DNA of 39,129 bases from NCBI GenBank assembly GCA_017416285.1, contig JAFQCU010000034.1:1-39129 (forward strand), written 5' to 3'. Both the position numbers and the translations under genes were made by a program. The stretch comes from Clostridia bacterium. Its GTDB lineage: Bacteria > Bacillota > Clostridia > Oscillospirales > Acutalibacteraceae. Position 1 is the first letter of the stretch. Each line of letters begins with the position of its first letter. Below, piece after piece: positions 22,263 through 31,612 of the stretch. The notes under the pieces were generated by a model that was given only the letters and a program-made list of their open reading frames with translations, ran no database searches and had not been told where the DNA came from.

Positions 22263-24212
22263 ATGAATAACGAAATTACAACACCTGTAACTGAAAATTA
22301 TGACGAAAATTCCATACAGGTATTGGAAGGCTTGGAGGCTGTAAGAAAGCGTCCTGGTATGTACATTGGTTCCACGGGTGAGCGTGGTTTACACCACTTG
22401 GTGTACGAAATTGTGGATAACTCGATTGACGAAGCATTAGCGGGCTATTGCACAAAAATTGATGTTGAAATTTTGGATGACGGCATTATCCGTGTTACCG
22501 ACAACGGCCGTGGTATTCCTGTTGGTATTAACCCTCAAAAGGGTATTCCTACCGTTACGGTTGTATTTACAATTTTGCACGCCGGCGGTAAGTTCGGCGG
22601 TGGCGGATATAAGGTATCGGGCGGTTTGCACGGTGTTGGCGCCAGCGTTGTTAATGCTCTTTCAAATTGGCTTGAGGTTGAGGTAAGAGACGGTAAAAAC
22701 GTTTATAAACAGCGTTATGAAAAGGGTACTATTGTAACTGATTTAACCATTATAGGTGAAACCGATGAAACCGGCACAACCGTTACCTTTAAGCCCGACC
22801 CCACAATCTTTACCGACACCACAACCTATGATTATGATATTTTGCTTAACCGTTTGCGTGAACAGGCATTTTTGAACGCCGGTATTCGTATTGTTTTAAC
22901 CGATAAGCGTACTGATGATGCAATTCCCACCATTGGTAAGAGCGATGACCTTTGCTTCGAGGGCGGTATTAAATCTTATGTTGAATATTTACTTAAAGGT
23001 ATTAAAAAGGAAAGTCTTATAAACGATGTTGTTTATCTTTCAGGCAGTAAAAAGGACGAAACTGCAGAAATTGCGCTTTTATGGTCTACTGCTTACGATA
23101 ATAAGATTTTATCCTTTGCAAATACACTTCACACTATCGACGGCGGTACACACGAACAGGCATTTCGTCAGACTGTTACCCGTGTTGTAAATAAATATGC
23201 CCACGACTTTAAAAAATTAAAGGAATCTTCTGACAACCTTAAAGCCGACGATATTATGGAAGGCTTGGTTGCAGTTGTTTCGGTTAAGCTTGCTGATGCA
23301 CAGTTTGAAAGCCAGACTAAAGCTAAGCTTGGTAATACATCTGTCGGTCAGTTGGTGCGTGACATTGTAAACGATCAGCTTTATAAATTCCTTGAAGAAA
23401 ACCCTGCCGATGCAAAAATTGTTATTGACAAGGCTATTGCAGCATCTAATGCCCGTGAAGCGGCTCAAAAAGCCCGTGAGGCATCAAGAAACAAGGCTGG
23501 TATTGGCAGTAAGACAAGAATGCCTGAAAAATTAACCGACTGTATTTCAAACGACCCGACAAAGACCGAAATTTACATTGTCGAGGGTGACTCTGCAGGC
23601 GGCTCGGCTGTTGAGGGCAGAAATGCTACCTATCAGGCAATTTTACCGCTTTGGGGTAAAATGCTTAACGTTGAAAAAGCAAGAGAAGACAAGGTTTACG
23701 GCAATGATAAGCTTACACCTGTTATTACAGCACTTGGTACAGGTATTGGTGAAAACTTTGATATAAATAAGCTTCGTTACGATAAAATTGTTATTATGGC
23801 CGATGCCGACGTTGACGGTAGCCATATAAGAACACTTTTATTAACATTCTTCTTTAGATATATGCCCGAGCTTATTGAAACCGGTCATATTTATTTGGCA
23901 CAGCCTCCGCTTTACCGCATTTCAAAGGGTAAGCAGCATTTTGACGTGTTTACCGATGAGGAAAAAGCGCTTAAGGTTGAAGAACTTGGCGCCGGTGTTG
24001 ACGTTCAGCGTTATAAGGGTCTTGGTGAAATGGACCCCGACCAGCTTTGGGAAACTACGCTTGACCCCGAAAGAAGAACATTTTTACAGGTTACCATGGC
24101 AGATGCTGCCTTGGCTGATGAAACCTTTACCATTTTAATGGGTGAAGAGGTTGAGCCCAGACGTAAGTTTATTGAAGAAAACGCAATTTATGCGACAGAT
24201 TTGGATATTTAA
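22263..24212 (+). CDS. gyrB: DNA gyrase subunit B
   Basis: A 649-residue ATPase subunit of gyrase. The GHKL ATP site shows EIVDNSIDEALAGYC, DNGRGIPV and SGGLHGVGASVVNALS. The TOPRIM metal site shows VEGDSAGGSA and DADVDGSHIRTLLLTFFFR; PLWGKMLNVEKA and RYKGLGEM complete the pattern. The usual short (no insert) Firmicutes length applies. AAAGGAAG precedes the ATG and gyrA follows after 17 bases. Confidence 0.97.
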   Translation: MNNEITTPVTENYDENSIQVLEGLEAVRKRPGMYIGSTGERGLHHLVYEIVDNSIDEALAGYCTKIDVEILDDGIIRVTDNGRGIPVGINPQKGIPTVTVVFTILHAGGKFGGGGYKVSGGLHGVGASVVNALSNWLEVEVRDGKNVYKQRYEKGTIVTDLTIIGETDETGTTVTFKPDPTIFTDTTTYDYDILLNRLREQAFLNAGIRIVLTDKRTDDAIPTIGKSDDLCFEGGIKSYVEYLLKGIKKESLINDVVYLSGSKKDETAEIALLWSTAYDNKILSFANTLHTIDGGTHEQAFRQTVTRVVNKYAHDFKKLKESSDNLKADDIMEGLVAVVSVKLADAQFESQTKAKLGNTSVGQLVRDIVNDQLYKFLEENPADAKIVIDKAIAASNAREAAQKAREASRNKAGIGSKTRMPEKLTDCISNDPTKTEIYIVEGDSAGGSAVEGRNATYQAILPLWGKMLNVEKAREDKVYGNDKLTPVITALGTGIGENFDINKLRYDKIVIMADADVDGSHIRTLLLTFFFRYMPELIETGHIYLAQPPLYRISKGKQHFDVFTDEEKALKVEELGAGVDVQRYKGLGEMDPDQLWETTLDPERRTFLQVTMADAALADETFTILMGEEVEPRRKFIEENAIYATDLDI

Positions 24213-24229
24213 GGAAAGGAGAAAGACTA

Positions 24230-26803
24230 ATGGCTAAACAAGAAGTAGTTTATTGGCCCGAAAGCTCGGAAACTAGAATTCTTCCGGTTGAAATTACCGA
24301 TGAAGTAAAGCAAAGTATGCTTCAGTATTCAATGTCGGTACTTGTGGGCCGTGCTTTACCTGACGTTCGTGACGGCTTAAAGCCTGTTCACCGCCGTATT
24401 CTTTACACCATGTTTGAAAACGGCTTAACCCCCGAAAGCAAATACCGTAAGTGTGCCGATACTGTTGGTACCGTGCTTGGTAGATACCATCCCCACGGTG
24501 ACGCCAGCGTTTATGACGCAATGGTTCGTATGGCACAGGATTTCTCCCTTCGTTACCCTTTAATTGACGGTCACGGTAACTTCGGTAACATTGACGGCTA
24601 CCCCGCTGCTGCTTACCGTTATACCGAATCTAAAATGAACCGCTTATCATACAGTATGCTTGATGATATTAAAAAGGATACTGTTAATATGCTCCCGAAC
24701 TATGACGACCGTCTTTTGGAGCCTGAGGTATTGCCTGTTCGCTTCCCTCAGCTTTTAGTTAACGGCTCTTCGGGTATTGCTGTTGGTATGGCAACCGAAA
24801 TTCCGCCTCACAACCTTGGTGAAGTAATTGACGCTATGTGTTGTCTTATTGACAACCCCGATGCCGACTTGCCCGAGCTTTGCGAGCACATTAAGGGGCC
24901 TGACTTCCCCACAGGCGGTATTATTATGGGCAGAAGCGGTATTCGTGCTGCTTATGCTACCGGCAGAGGTAAAATTGTTGTTCGTGGTAAGGCAGAAATT
25001 GAGGAAACCAAGAACGGCAAATTCCGTATAGTTATTACTGAAATTCCTTACAAGGTACGTAAAAAGGACCTTGTTAAGCATATTTATGACCTTGCAGCAG
25101 AAAAGAAAATTGAGGGTATTGATGACGTAGTTGACTATTCATCTAACCGTGACGGCGGTATGCGTATTGTGGTTGACATTAAGAAAGACGCCAACCCGCA
25201 GGTTGTACTTAACAAAATTTATAAAAATACCGCTTTACAGACCACCTTTGGTGCAATTTTGCTTGCTATTGTAAACGGTAAGCCACAGGTTTTAACCCTT
25301 AAAGAAATGCTTCAAAACAGCATTGACTTCCAGTATGAAATTATTCGCCGCAGAACCGAGTTTGACCGCAAAAAAGCGGCTGAGCGTGCCCACATTTTAG
25401 AGGGTCTTAAGGTTGCGCTTGATTTCATTGATGAGGTTATTGCAATTATCAGAAGCAGTAAGACCATTGCCGAAAGTAAGGAAGCCTTAACCGAGCGTTT
25501 TGGTCTTGATGATATTCAGACCACCGCTATCGTTCAGATGCAGCTCGGTAAATTGGCAGGTCTTGAAAAACAGAAAATTCTTGATGAACTTAAGGAAAAA
25601 CTTGATTTCATTAAGGAATGTGACGCTATTTTAGCATCAAGGGAAAGAATTTTAGATATTGTTAAAACAGAATCTTTAAATCTTCGTGATAAGTATTCTG
25701 ATGACCGCCGTACCGAAGTTTCTGACGTTTTAGGCGAGGTTGATATTGAAGACCTTATTCCCGAAGAGGAATGTGTGCTTACAAAAACCGTTAACGGTTA
25801 TATTAAGCGACTTCCTGCAGACACTTATAACGTACAAAACCGTGGCGGACGTGGTATTACAGGTATGACCACCCGTGAAGACGATATTGTTGAAAATATG
25901 TTTGTCTGCTCGTCACACGACTATGTAATGCTGTTTAGTAACCTTGGCCGTATGTATCGCATCAAGGCTTATGAAATTCCCGAAGGCAGCCGTACCTCAA
26001 AGGGTATGAATATGGTTAATATTGTTCCCCTTATGCCGGGTGAAAAGATTACCGTTATTTTGCCTGCAAGCGAATTGGATGAGGAAAAATACATTGCAAT
26101 GGTTACCAAAAAGGGTACAATTAAGCGTACCAAGGTATCTGAATTCCGTAATACCCGCCGCAGCGGTATTATTGCAATTTCAATCGATGATGATGACGAA
26201 TTGGCATTTGTAAGAATGACCGACGGTAACCAAAACCTGTTTGTTGCAACCAAGAAGGGTCTTGCAATTCAGTTTAAGGAAACCGACGTGCGTGCAATGG
26301 GCCGTAATGCCCGTGGTGTGCGTGCAATAAGTATGCGTCAGGGTGACGAGGTTGTCGATATGGCGGTAACCGTAGAGGACACCAAAATTCTTACCATTAC
26401 CGAAACCGGCTACGGCCGTATCAGTCCTATCAGTGATTATCGTATTCAGTCACGTGGCGGTAAGGGTCTTACTAACTACCGTACCGAAAAATATGGTGCA
26501 GTTGCGGCAACAATACCTGTAACAGGTGAAGAAGATATTATTATGATTGCTTCAAACGGTATTGTTATTCGTATATTTGCCGGCGATATTTCAACCTTTG
26601 GACGTCCTGCAAAGGGTGTTCGTGTAATGCGTGTGGCTGAGGGCGAAAAGATTTTGTCTGTTGGTCTTGCAGAACATAACGAAGCAGAAGTAAACGACAA
26701 GCCTGAGGAAGCCGACGCCGACGCAGGTGAGGTTGATACCGCTGCATTAGAGGCTGAAAACCGTCAGGCAGACGAAGAAATCATTGATAATGAGGAAAAT
26801 TAA
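24230..26803 (+). CDS. gyrA: DNA gyrase subunit A
   Basis: An 857-residue DNA-cleaving subunit. The catalytic Tyr131 lies in AAYRYTES; the winged-helix DNA site HPHGDASVYDAMVRMAQDFS precedes it. The C-terminal beta-pinwheel begins with the GyrA box QNRGGRG, marking gyrase rather than topoisomerase IV, and a degenerate box QSRGGKG occurs later. The last 40 residues are an acidic tail. At the position of E. coli Ser83 it has Ala92, with Asp96 matching Asp87. Shine-Dalgarno AAAGGAG. Confidence 0.97.
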   Translation: MAKQEVVYWPESSETRILPVEITDEVKQSMLQYSMSVLVGRALPDVRDGLKPVHRRILYTMFENGLTPESKYRKCADTVGTVLGRYHPHGDASVYDAMVRMAQDFSLRYPLIDGHGNFGNIDGYPAAAYRYTESKMNRLSYSMLDDIKKDTVNMLPNYDDRLLEPEVLPVRFPQLLVNGSSGIAVGMATEIPPHNLGEVIDAMCCLIDNPDADLPELCEHIKGPDFPTGGIIMGRSGIRAAYATGRGKIVVRGKAEIEETKNGKFRIVITEIPYKVRKKDLVKHIYDLAAEKKIEGIDDVVDYSSNRDGGMRIVVDIKKDANPQVVLNKIYKNTALQTTFGAILLAIVNGKPQVLTLKEMLQNSIDFQYEIIRRRTEFDRKKAAERAHILEGLKVALDFIDEVIAIIRSSKTIAESKEALTERFGLDDIQTTAIVQMQLGKLAGLEKQKILDELKEKLDFIKECDAILASRERILDIVKTESLNLRDKYSDDRRTEVSDVLGEVDIEDLIPEEECVLTKTVNGYIKRLPADTYNVQNRGGRGITGMTTREDDIVENMFVCSSHDYVMLFSNLGRMYRIKAYEIPEGSRTSKGMNMVNIVPLMPGEKITVILPASELDEEKYIAMVTKKGTIKRTKVSEFRNTRRSGIIAISIDDDDELAFVRMTDGNQNLFVATKKGLAIQFKETDVRAMGRNARGVRAISMRQGDEVVDMAVTVEDTKILTITETGYGRISPISDYRIQSRGGKGLTNYRTEKYGAVAATIPVTGEEDIIMIASNGIVIRIFAGDISTFGRPAKGVRVMRVAEGEKILSVGLAEHNEAEVNDKPEEADADAGEVDTAALEAENRQADEEIIDNEEN

Positions 26804-26813
26804 TTGCGGTAAA

Positions 26814-26845
26814 CGGCGCCGTTTTTAATGGCGGCGCCGAATTTT
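26814..26845 (+). terminator. Probable terminator after gyrA
   Basis: CGGCGCC (26814-26820) pairs with GGCGCCG (26833-26839) around a 12-base loop, followed by AATTTT. The stem is GC-rich, but the T tail is short, so partial read-through into the protease gene is possible. Confidence 0.55.
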
Positions 26846-26868
26846 CTATAAAAGGTGATTTTTAAAAA

Positions 26869-28011
26869 ATGAAATGTCCGCATTGTAATTTTGAGAGGGA
26901 GGAATCCTTCAAATTTTGTCCTATGTGCGGGTTAAAATCGGTTAATGATGAGGTTTTAGAGGAAAACAATGCCGAAAACCAACCCAAAACCGATGAAATA
27001 CCCATACAACCCGAAACAATAACCTTTGTGAGGCGTGTTCCAAACGGTTTTACTGAAAAAACCTATAATGAAAGAAAAGAAATTAAAAAGCTTTCTCGAT
27101 TAAGTGCCTGTGCACTTTTATCACTTTCGCTTATTTCAAACTTTATAGTATTATTTCTCTACCGCTTTTTGATGTGCTTTGGGGTTATGCCTGAAAAAAC
27201 CTCTGCTTTTTTAAGCGACCCGTTTGTTTCACAGTTTTTTCAAATTACGGTGTCTAGCTTTATGTTTATAGTTCCGTTTACCTTCTTTTTTAAGCTGGCG
27301 GGCTATAAAATAAGCAAGATTATTGATTTTAATTTACCAAAAACAAAGGCGTGGCTACCCCTTGTGCTTATAGGCATTGGTTTTTGTGCCTTTGCTAATA
27401 TGTCAACAGGTATTGCTTCAAGCATTTTCGAAGGCTTTGGCATTAATTACGAGGTTGACTTTGGCGAAAACCCACAGGGTGTTTTGGGTATAATTCTTTC
27501 AATTCTTGCAACGGCGGTTGTACCCGCTTTGGTTGAGGAATTTGCCTGCCGTGGTATTCTTATGGGTGCTTTGAGAAAGTTTGGCGATGGCTTTGCAGTG
27601 CTTACAACCGCTATAATGTTTGGTCTTATGCACGGAAACTTCCAACAAATTCCATTTGCTTTTATGGTAGGGCTTATTTTAGGCTATGTAGCAGTTAAAT
27701 GTAATTCTATTTGGCCGGCAGTTTTAATACATTTTTATAATAACCTTTCATCGGTTATTTTTGATTATGTGTTTGACGGTATGGCGGTACAGCTTCAAAA
27801 CGTAATTTACACAGTTTATCTTGTTATTTGCTTGCTGGTTGGCTTAATAGGTGTGCTGTTATTGTCAAAAAATGTCGAAATTTTTAAATTCAGCACCTCT
27901 GACACTGAGGCTAGCGAAAAACAAAAGTATAAATGGTTCTTTTTAACCGAAACAACAATATTTGCTATTGTGCTCTTTTTAGTGGAGTCTTTGCAATATT
28001 TTGTTAAATAA
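26869..28011 (+). CDS. CPBP-family intramembrane protease with N-terminal zinc ribbon
   Basis: A 380-residue membrane protein. Cys3, Cys6, Cys17 and Cys20 (CPHC and CPMC) form a zinc ribbon, followed by a charged linker and about eight membrane segments from residue 78. The CPBP (Abi/Rce1-like) catalytic motifs are present: EEFACRG (Glu223-Glu224...Arg228), FGLMHGN with a conserved His, and a late LIHFYNN. The family includes CAAX-type prenyl proteases and bacteriocin-immunity proteins; the substrate is unknown. It lies after gyrA and directly before two related membrane proteins, perhaps in one operon. Confidence 0.85.
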   Translation: MKCPHCNFEREESFKFCPMCGLKSVNDEVLEENNAENQPKTDEIPIQPETITFVRRVPNGFTEKTYNERKEIKKLSRLSACALLSLSLISNFIVLFLYRFLMCFGVMPEKTSAFLSDPFVSQFFQITVSSFMFIVPFTFFFKLAGYKISKIIDFNLPKTKAWLPLVLIGIGFCAFANMSTGIASSIFEGFGINYEVDFGENPQGVLGIILSILATAVVPALVEEFACRGILMGALRKFGDGFAVLTTAIMFGLMHGNFQQIPFAFMVGLILGYVAVKCNSIWPAVLIHFYNNLSSVIFDYVFDGMAVQLQNVIYTVYLVICLLVGLIGVLLLSKNVEIFKFSTSDTEASEKQKYKWFFLTETTIFAIVLFLVESLQYFVK

Positions 28012-28033
28012 TTTTTTTAAGGAGAGATTTTTA

Positions 28034-28675
28034 ATGGGCGGTTCATCATATTTACCTGTGACTACACCCGAAGAAGAAGCAATACTTGGTGGTATGCCGG
28101 CAATTGGTGGCATATTCTTAATTGTAATTTTTGCTTTTTTATTTGTTATGTTGGCTTTTGCGGTTGTCAGTCTTATTTTTCAGGGCATTGGTATTATGAA
28201 AATGCACGAAAAGCTTGGTCTTAAGGGCGGTTGGATTGCATTTGTACCGATTCTAAACTCTTTTGCTATGGGCCGTGTTGCCGAGCAGTACATAAAAGAA
28301 AACGGTAAAAAGTCAGCTAAATTTTCTATCATTTTACTTATCTGCCAAATTGTAAGCTTTTTCTTTGCATTTGCAATGGGCGTTATATTAGGTATTGGTA
28401 CCGCATTTTTGCCGGCATCAATTTATGCAATTATAAATTTGGTATTTACACTTTTAACTTATGGCTTGTCTTTTATTGCATCTGTTATTGCTTACATTGC
28501 TTTGTGGCGTGTTTTTGCAATTTTCAGTAACAAAAATGCAACACTTTATTTAATTCTTTCGATTTTTGTATCGGTTGTTCAGCCGTTTTTGATTTTCGCA
28601 ATCAGAAACAAAGAGCCTCTTTGTGTTGAGGTTAAGACTGAAGAAATCCCCGAGGCTGCACAAGTAATAGAATAA
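28034..28675 (+). CDS. Polytopic membrane protein, paralogue 1
   Basis: A 213-residue protein with about four membrane segments. The start is set by AAGGAGAG 7 bases upstream; an in-frame ATG at 28001 lies inside the preceding gene and is rejected. The core GIGIMKMHEKLGLKGGWIAFVP...GRVAEQY and the end LWRVFAIF...FLIFAIRNKEP recur in the next gene, so the two arose by duplication. The function is unknown to me. The FVPILN-GR-AE pattern resembles uncharacterised Firmicutes membrane proteins with a four-helix fold. Position after the CPBP protease suggests cotranscription. Confidence 0.75.
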   Translation: MGGSSYLPVTTPEEEAILGGMPAIGGIFLIVIFAFLFVMLAFAVVSLIFQGIGIMKMHEKLGLKGGWIAFVPILNSFAMGRVAEQYIKENGKKSAKFSIILLICQIVSFFFAFAMGVILGIGTAFLPASIYAIINLVFTLLTYGLSFIASVIAYIALWRVFAIFSNKNATLYLILSIFVSVVQPFLIFAIRNKEPLCVEVKTEEIPEAAQVIE

Positions 28676-28710
28676 AATTAAAATAATAAATTGTTATAAG
28701 GAGTGATTTT

Positions 28711-29355
28711 ATGTTTAATATTTTAAGTGCTATGCCCGCAAGCTCGGCAACAATGTCAGATGAAGCGGCAATGATATTTGTTATAGTTCTTTATATTGCA
28801 ATTTTCGGCTTTATATTTGGCTTTATGTTTTTATTTTGGATTTTTAAAGCAATTTCTGTCTTTAAAATGAGCAAAAAATTAAATCTTAATTTGCCTTGGA
28901 TTGGTTTTGTTCCTTATGCCTTGCCCTTTGCTTATGGCCGTATAGCTGAAATGTATAACAAAAATCATTTCAAAAAGCCAATTAAGTTTTCAATTTTGCT
29001 TTTAATTTTGCAGTTTGTACCCGGAATTGCAATTACAGCCTTTTATATTGTTTTTATTGGAGTTGGCGTAATTGCGGCTTTACTTAATTCGGAAGTTATA
29101 TTAATAATTGCCTTTTTAATTTGCTATTTTGTTATGTTCTTTATTTTGATGGCATCTTCTTTTGTGGTAAACTTGTTTAATTACCTTGCTTGCTGGAACG
29201 TTTTCGCAATTTTCGGCGGCGAAAAGAATATACTTTACTTTATTATGTCATTAACCTTGGGTATTGAACCCTTCCTGTTATTTGCGCTTCGCAACAAAGA
29301 ACCGCAGAATTTAAGGGAAGAATTTGTTGTTCCTGAAGTTGTAAAAGAAAATTAA
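28711..29355 (+). CDS. Polytopic membrane protein, paralogue 2
   Basis: A 214-residue protein with about four membrane helices, related along its whole length to the preceding gene: AISVFKMSKKLNLNLPWIGFVP...GRIAEMYNK, KFSILLLILQFV and LACWNVFAIFGGEK...LFALRNKEP. AAGGAG precedes the ATG by 8 bases. Function unknown. The tandem pair may form a hetero-oligomer (inference). The transcript ends at the hairpin just before tadA. Confidence 0.75.
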   Translation: MFNILSAMPASSATMSDEAAMIFVIVLYIAIFGFIFGFMFLFWIFKAISVFKMSKKLNLNLPWIGFVPYALPFAYGRIAEMYNKNHFKKPIKFSILLLILQFVPGIAITAFYIVFIGVGVIAALLNSEVILIIAFLICYFVMFFILMASSFVVNLFNYLACWNVFAIFGGEKNILYFIMSLTLGIEPFLLFALRNKEPQNLREEFVVPEVVKEN

Positions 29356-29397
29356 ATCTATGCCTTCCCCGACAAACTATAATTTGAAATAATATTA

Positions 29398-29438
29398 AAG
29401 CGGTAGAAACTAAATAATTAATTTCTACCGCTTTTTTT
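29398..29438 (+). terminator. Intrinsic terminator directly abutting the tadA Shine-Dalgarno
   Basis: AAGCGGTAGAAA (29398-29409) pairs perfectly with TTTCTACCGCTT (29422-29433), with an AT-only 12-base loop, then a T tract up to 29438. AGGAG of tadA starts immediately after the T tract. Confidence 0.85.
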
Positions 29439-29448
29439 AGGAGATAAA

Positions 29449-29889
29449 ATGAACAGAGAATTTATGCAAATGGCAATACTTGAAGCTGAAAAGGCTGCCA
29501 AAATGGGTGAAGTTCCTGTTGGGGCAGTTATTGTTAAAAATGGTGAAGTGATTGCCACAGGGTATAATCAGCGTGAGAAAAAGCAAAACGCACTTTCCCA
29601 TGCGGAAATTGAGGCAATAAACACCGCTTGCCAAAAGCTTGGTACTTGGCGGCTTGATGACTGCGAAATGTACGTAACGCTTGAGCCCTGCCCAATGTGT
29701 GCCGGTGCGATAATAAACGCAAGAATAAAAACCGTTATTTTCGGTGCATATGACAGTAAAATGGGTTGTATGGACAGTGTTATTAATTTGTGCGATTATC
29801 CTTTTAACCACCGCCCTGAAATTTACGGCGGTATTATGGAGGATGAGTGCCTCGTAATTTTGCAAAATTTCTTCAAAAATCTGCGTTAA
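29449..29889 (+). CDS. tadA: tRNA adenosine-34 deaminase TadA
   Basis: A 146-residue zinc deaminase that converts A34 to inosine in tRNA-Arg(ACG). HAEIEAI (His51, catalytic Glu53) and PCPMCAGAI (Cys81, Cys84) are the zinc and catalytic motifs; GEVPVGAVIV is the typical start region. The usual length applies. AGGAG lies 7 bases upstream. In many Firmicutes the SRP RNA gene and dnaX follow tadA; here neither does. Confidence 0.95.
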   Translation: MNREFMQMAILEAEKAAKMGEVPVGAVIVKNGEVIATGYNQREKKQNALSHAEIEAINTACQKLGTWRLDDCEMYVTLEPCPMCAGAIINARIKTVIFGAYDSKMGCMDSVINLCDYPFNHRPEIYGGIMEDECLVILQNFFKNLR

Positions 29890-29969
29890 AAACGCCCTTT
29901 TACAGCCAATAGAAATAATTTTAACGGCCAAAGCTATATTTTTAAAAAACTGAGTGGCTGAAAAACAGG

Positions 29970-31457
29970 CTATTTTTTAAGCCCTTGCACTGCTTTTTTG
30001 GGTATGATTTCGAGGTATAATAAAATAGCGATATATAGAAGTGCCGAAGCAACCGCTAAAAGTATTATGTAAACCAAAATATTTTTAATATTTGCAGTCA
30101 TTAAAACGGTGTTAATTATAAAGCTCACTGAAAAAGCCGAGATTAACGGCAGTAAAAAATCGGTAAAAATTGAAATTTTGGCTTTGCTGATTTTTATAAG
30201 TCTGCCAACGTTTAAAACGCAGGTGTAAAGGTTTGAAAAATACATTATAAGAATAAAGCCATTTATACCCATTTTAGGTAAAATTATTAAAATTAAAATC
30301 AGTCGTATTGCCGAATCGCTTACGGCTGTTTTAAACGTAAAGGATTGTTGGTCAAGCCCTTTTAAAATACCGTCGCAAATGCTGTCGAGGTACATTAGCG
30401 GCACAATGGGCGAAAGCGCTTTTATTAAAAAACCAACGTCTTGACTTTTATAAAGCAAAAGACCGATTTTTTCGCCGCCTACAAAGAAAAGTGAACCGCA
30501 AATCAGTCCGCAAAGCAGGGTTAGCTTTATAATTTTTTCTGCGGCGGCTTTAATTGCACGGTGGTTTTGGTGGGTTACAGCTTCACTTATTTCGGGAATA
30601 AGCAGGGTTGAAACCGAATTAAGAATTGCCGACGGGAAAAAGAGTATTGGCAAAGCCATGCCTTTAATCATACCAAATTGTGAAAGTGCATTTTGCCCCG
30701 AAAGCTTGAATTTTGCTAAATTTTTAGGCACAAGCACGTTTTCGCCGGTGCGTAAAAGTGAATTTAAATAACGACCGCTTGTAATGGGCAGCGCAATATG
30801 AATAATTTTTTGAAAAACACCCTCAATTTTTTCACTCTTTTGACCTTTTAGTGCCTTTGTTTCGACAAAATATGACAATAAAAGCAGTAAAAAGCCAAAA
30901 GCCTCTGCCAAAGCATCGCCTAAAATAATACCAAAGCAGCAGGCGGCAATACCTTTGTTATAAAACAGACTTATAAAGCTGACAATTATGATAATGCGGG
31001 CAGATTGTTCTATTATTTGACCGACAGAATTCGGCAAAATGCGACGCTTTGCGATAAAATAACCTCTGAAAACCGAGGATGCGCCAATAAAAGGCAGTGA
31101 TAACGGCAAGATTTTAAGTGATATAACCGTACGACTATCACCCAAAATTTTTGTGCCGATAAAATCTGCCCCAAATATTATTATAACTGCCGAGATGCTT
31201 GCAATAATAAGGGTAAGCAAAAGTGAAGCACGTAAAATTTTCTTACAGTTTTGCGGCTTTTCCTTGGCAATTTCCTCAGCACATAGGCGGGTAACTGCGG
31301 TGGAAATACCGCTTGTAGCAAAGGTTGAGGCTAAAACATAAAACGAAAATATGACCTGATAAAGTCCGATACCCTCGCTGCCGATTTTGCCCGACAACCA
31401 AACCTTGAAAACTATGCCGGCAAACCGCAAAAGCAAAGAGGTTGCGGTCAAAAGCAT
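29970..31457 (-). CDS. SpoVB/MOP-family flippase; true start probably upstream, out of frame
   Basis: A 495-residue membrane transporter of the MOP (MATE/MurJ/polysaccharide flippase) superfamily, nearest in style to stage V sporulation protein B, with about 14 membrane helices (LLRFAGIVFKVWLSGKIGSEGIGLYQVI at the start is characteristic). The annotated ATG has no Shine-Dalgarno. Upstream in frame the sequence KKGIFIKNAM continues the usual family N-terminus, but no start codon exists in that frame. An ATG at 31494 in another frame would join it if the run of seven As (31479-31485 on the minus strand) had one A fewer, giving MLYKKGIFIKNAM. This suggests an indel, slippage or sequencing error. 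It likely moves a lipid-linked envelope precursor. Confidence 0.8.
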   Translation of the reverse strand: MLLTATSLLLRFAGIVFKVWLSGKIGSEGIGLYQVIFSFYVLASTFATSGISTAVTRLCAEEIAKEKPQNCKKILRASLLLTLIIASISAVIIIFGADFIGTKILGDSRTVISLKILPLSLPFIGASSVFRGYFIAKRRILPNSVGQIIEQSARIIIIVSFISLFYNKGIAACCFGIILGDALAEAFGFLLLLLSYFVETKALKGQKSEKIEGVFQKIIHIALPITSGRYLNSLLRTGENVLVPKNLAKFKLSGQNALSQFGMIKGMALPILFFPSAILNSVSTLLIPEISEAVTHQNHRAIKAAAEKIIKLTLLCGLICGSLFFVGGEKIGLLLYKSQDVGFLIKALSPIVPLMYLDSICDGILKGLDQQSFTFKTAVSDSAIRLILILIILPKMGINGFILIMYFSNLYTCVLNVGRLIKISKAKISIFTDFLLPLISAFSVSFIINTVLMTANIKNILVYIILLAVASALLYIAILLYLEIIPKKAVQGLKK

Positions 31458-31551
31458 GGCATTTTTAATAAAAATACCTTTTTTTATAAAGCATCGCCCC
31501 GAAAAAATTATTATATATAATTGTATGAAAAACGGGGTCTATTAATGAGTG

Positions 31552-31580
31552 TTGAAAAATTTGTAAATTTTTAGTATAAT
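31552..31580 (+). promoter_or_regulatory. rarA operon promoter
   Basis: TTGAAA (31552-31557), a 17-bp spacer and TATAAT (31575-31580), with AAAGGAG 20 bases further on. Confidence 0.75.
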
Positions 31581-31612
31581 GATTATGTATCTGGTAAAAG
31601 GAGTGTGATAAC

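Noticed and set aside
29890-29969. Possible SRP RNA gene downstream of tadA, its usual Firmicutes location
   Set aside because: The gap is only 80 bases and lacks the GGAGG/AGCA helix-8 signature; no long stem is present.
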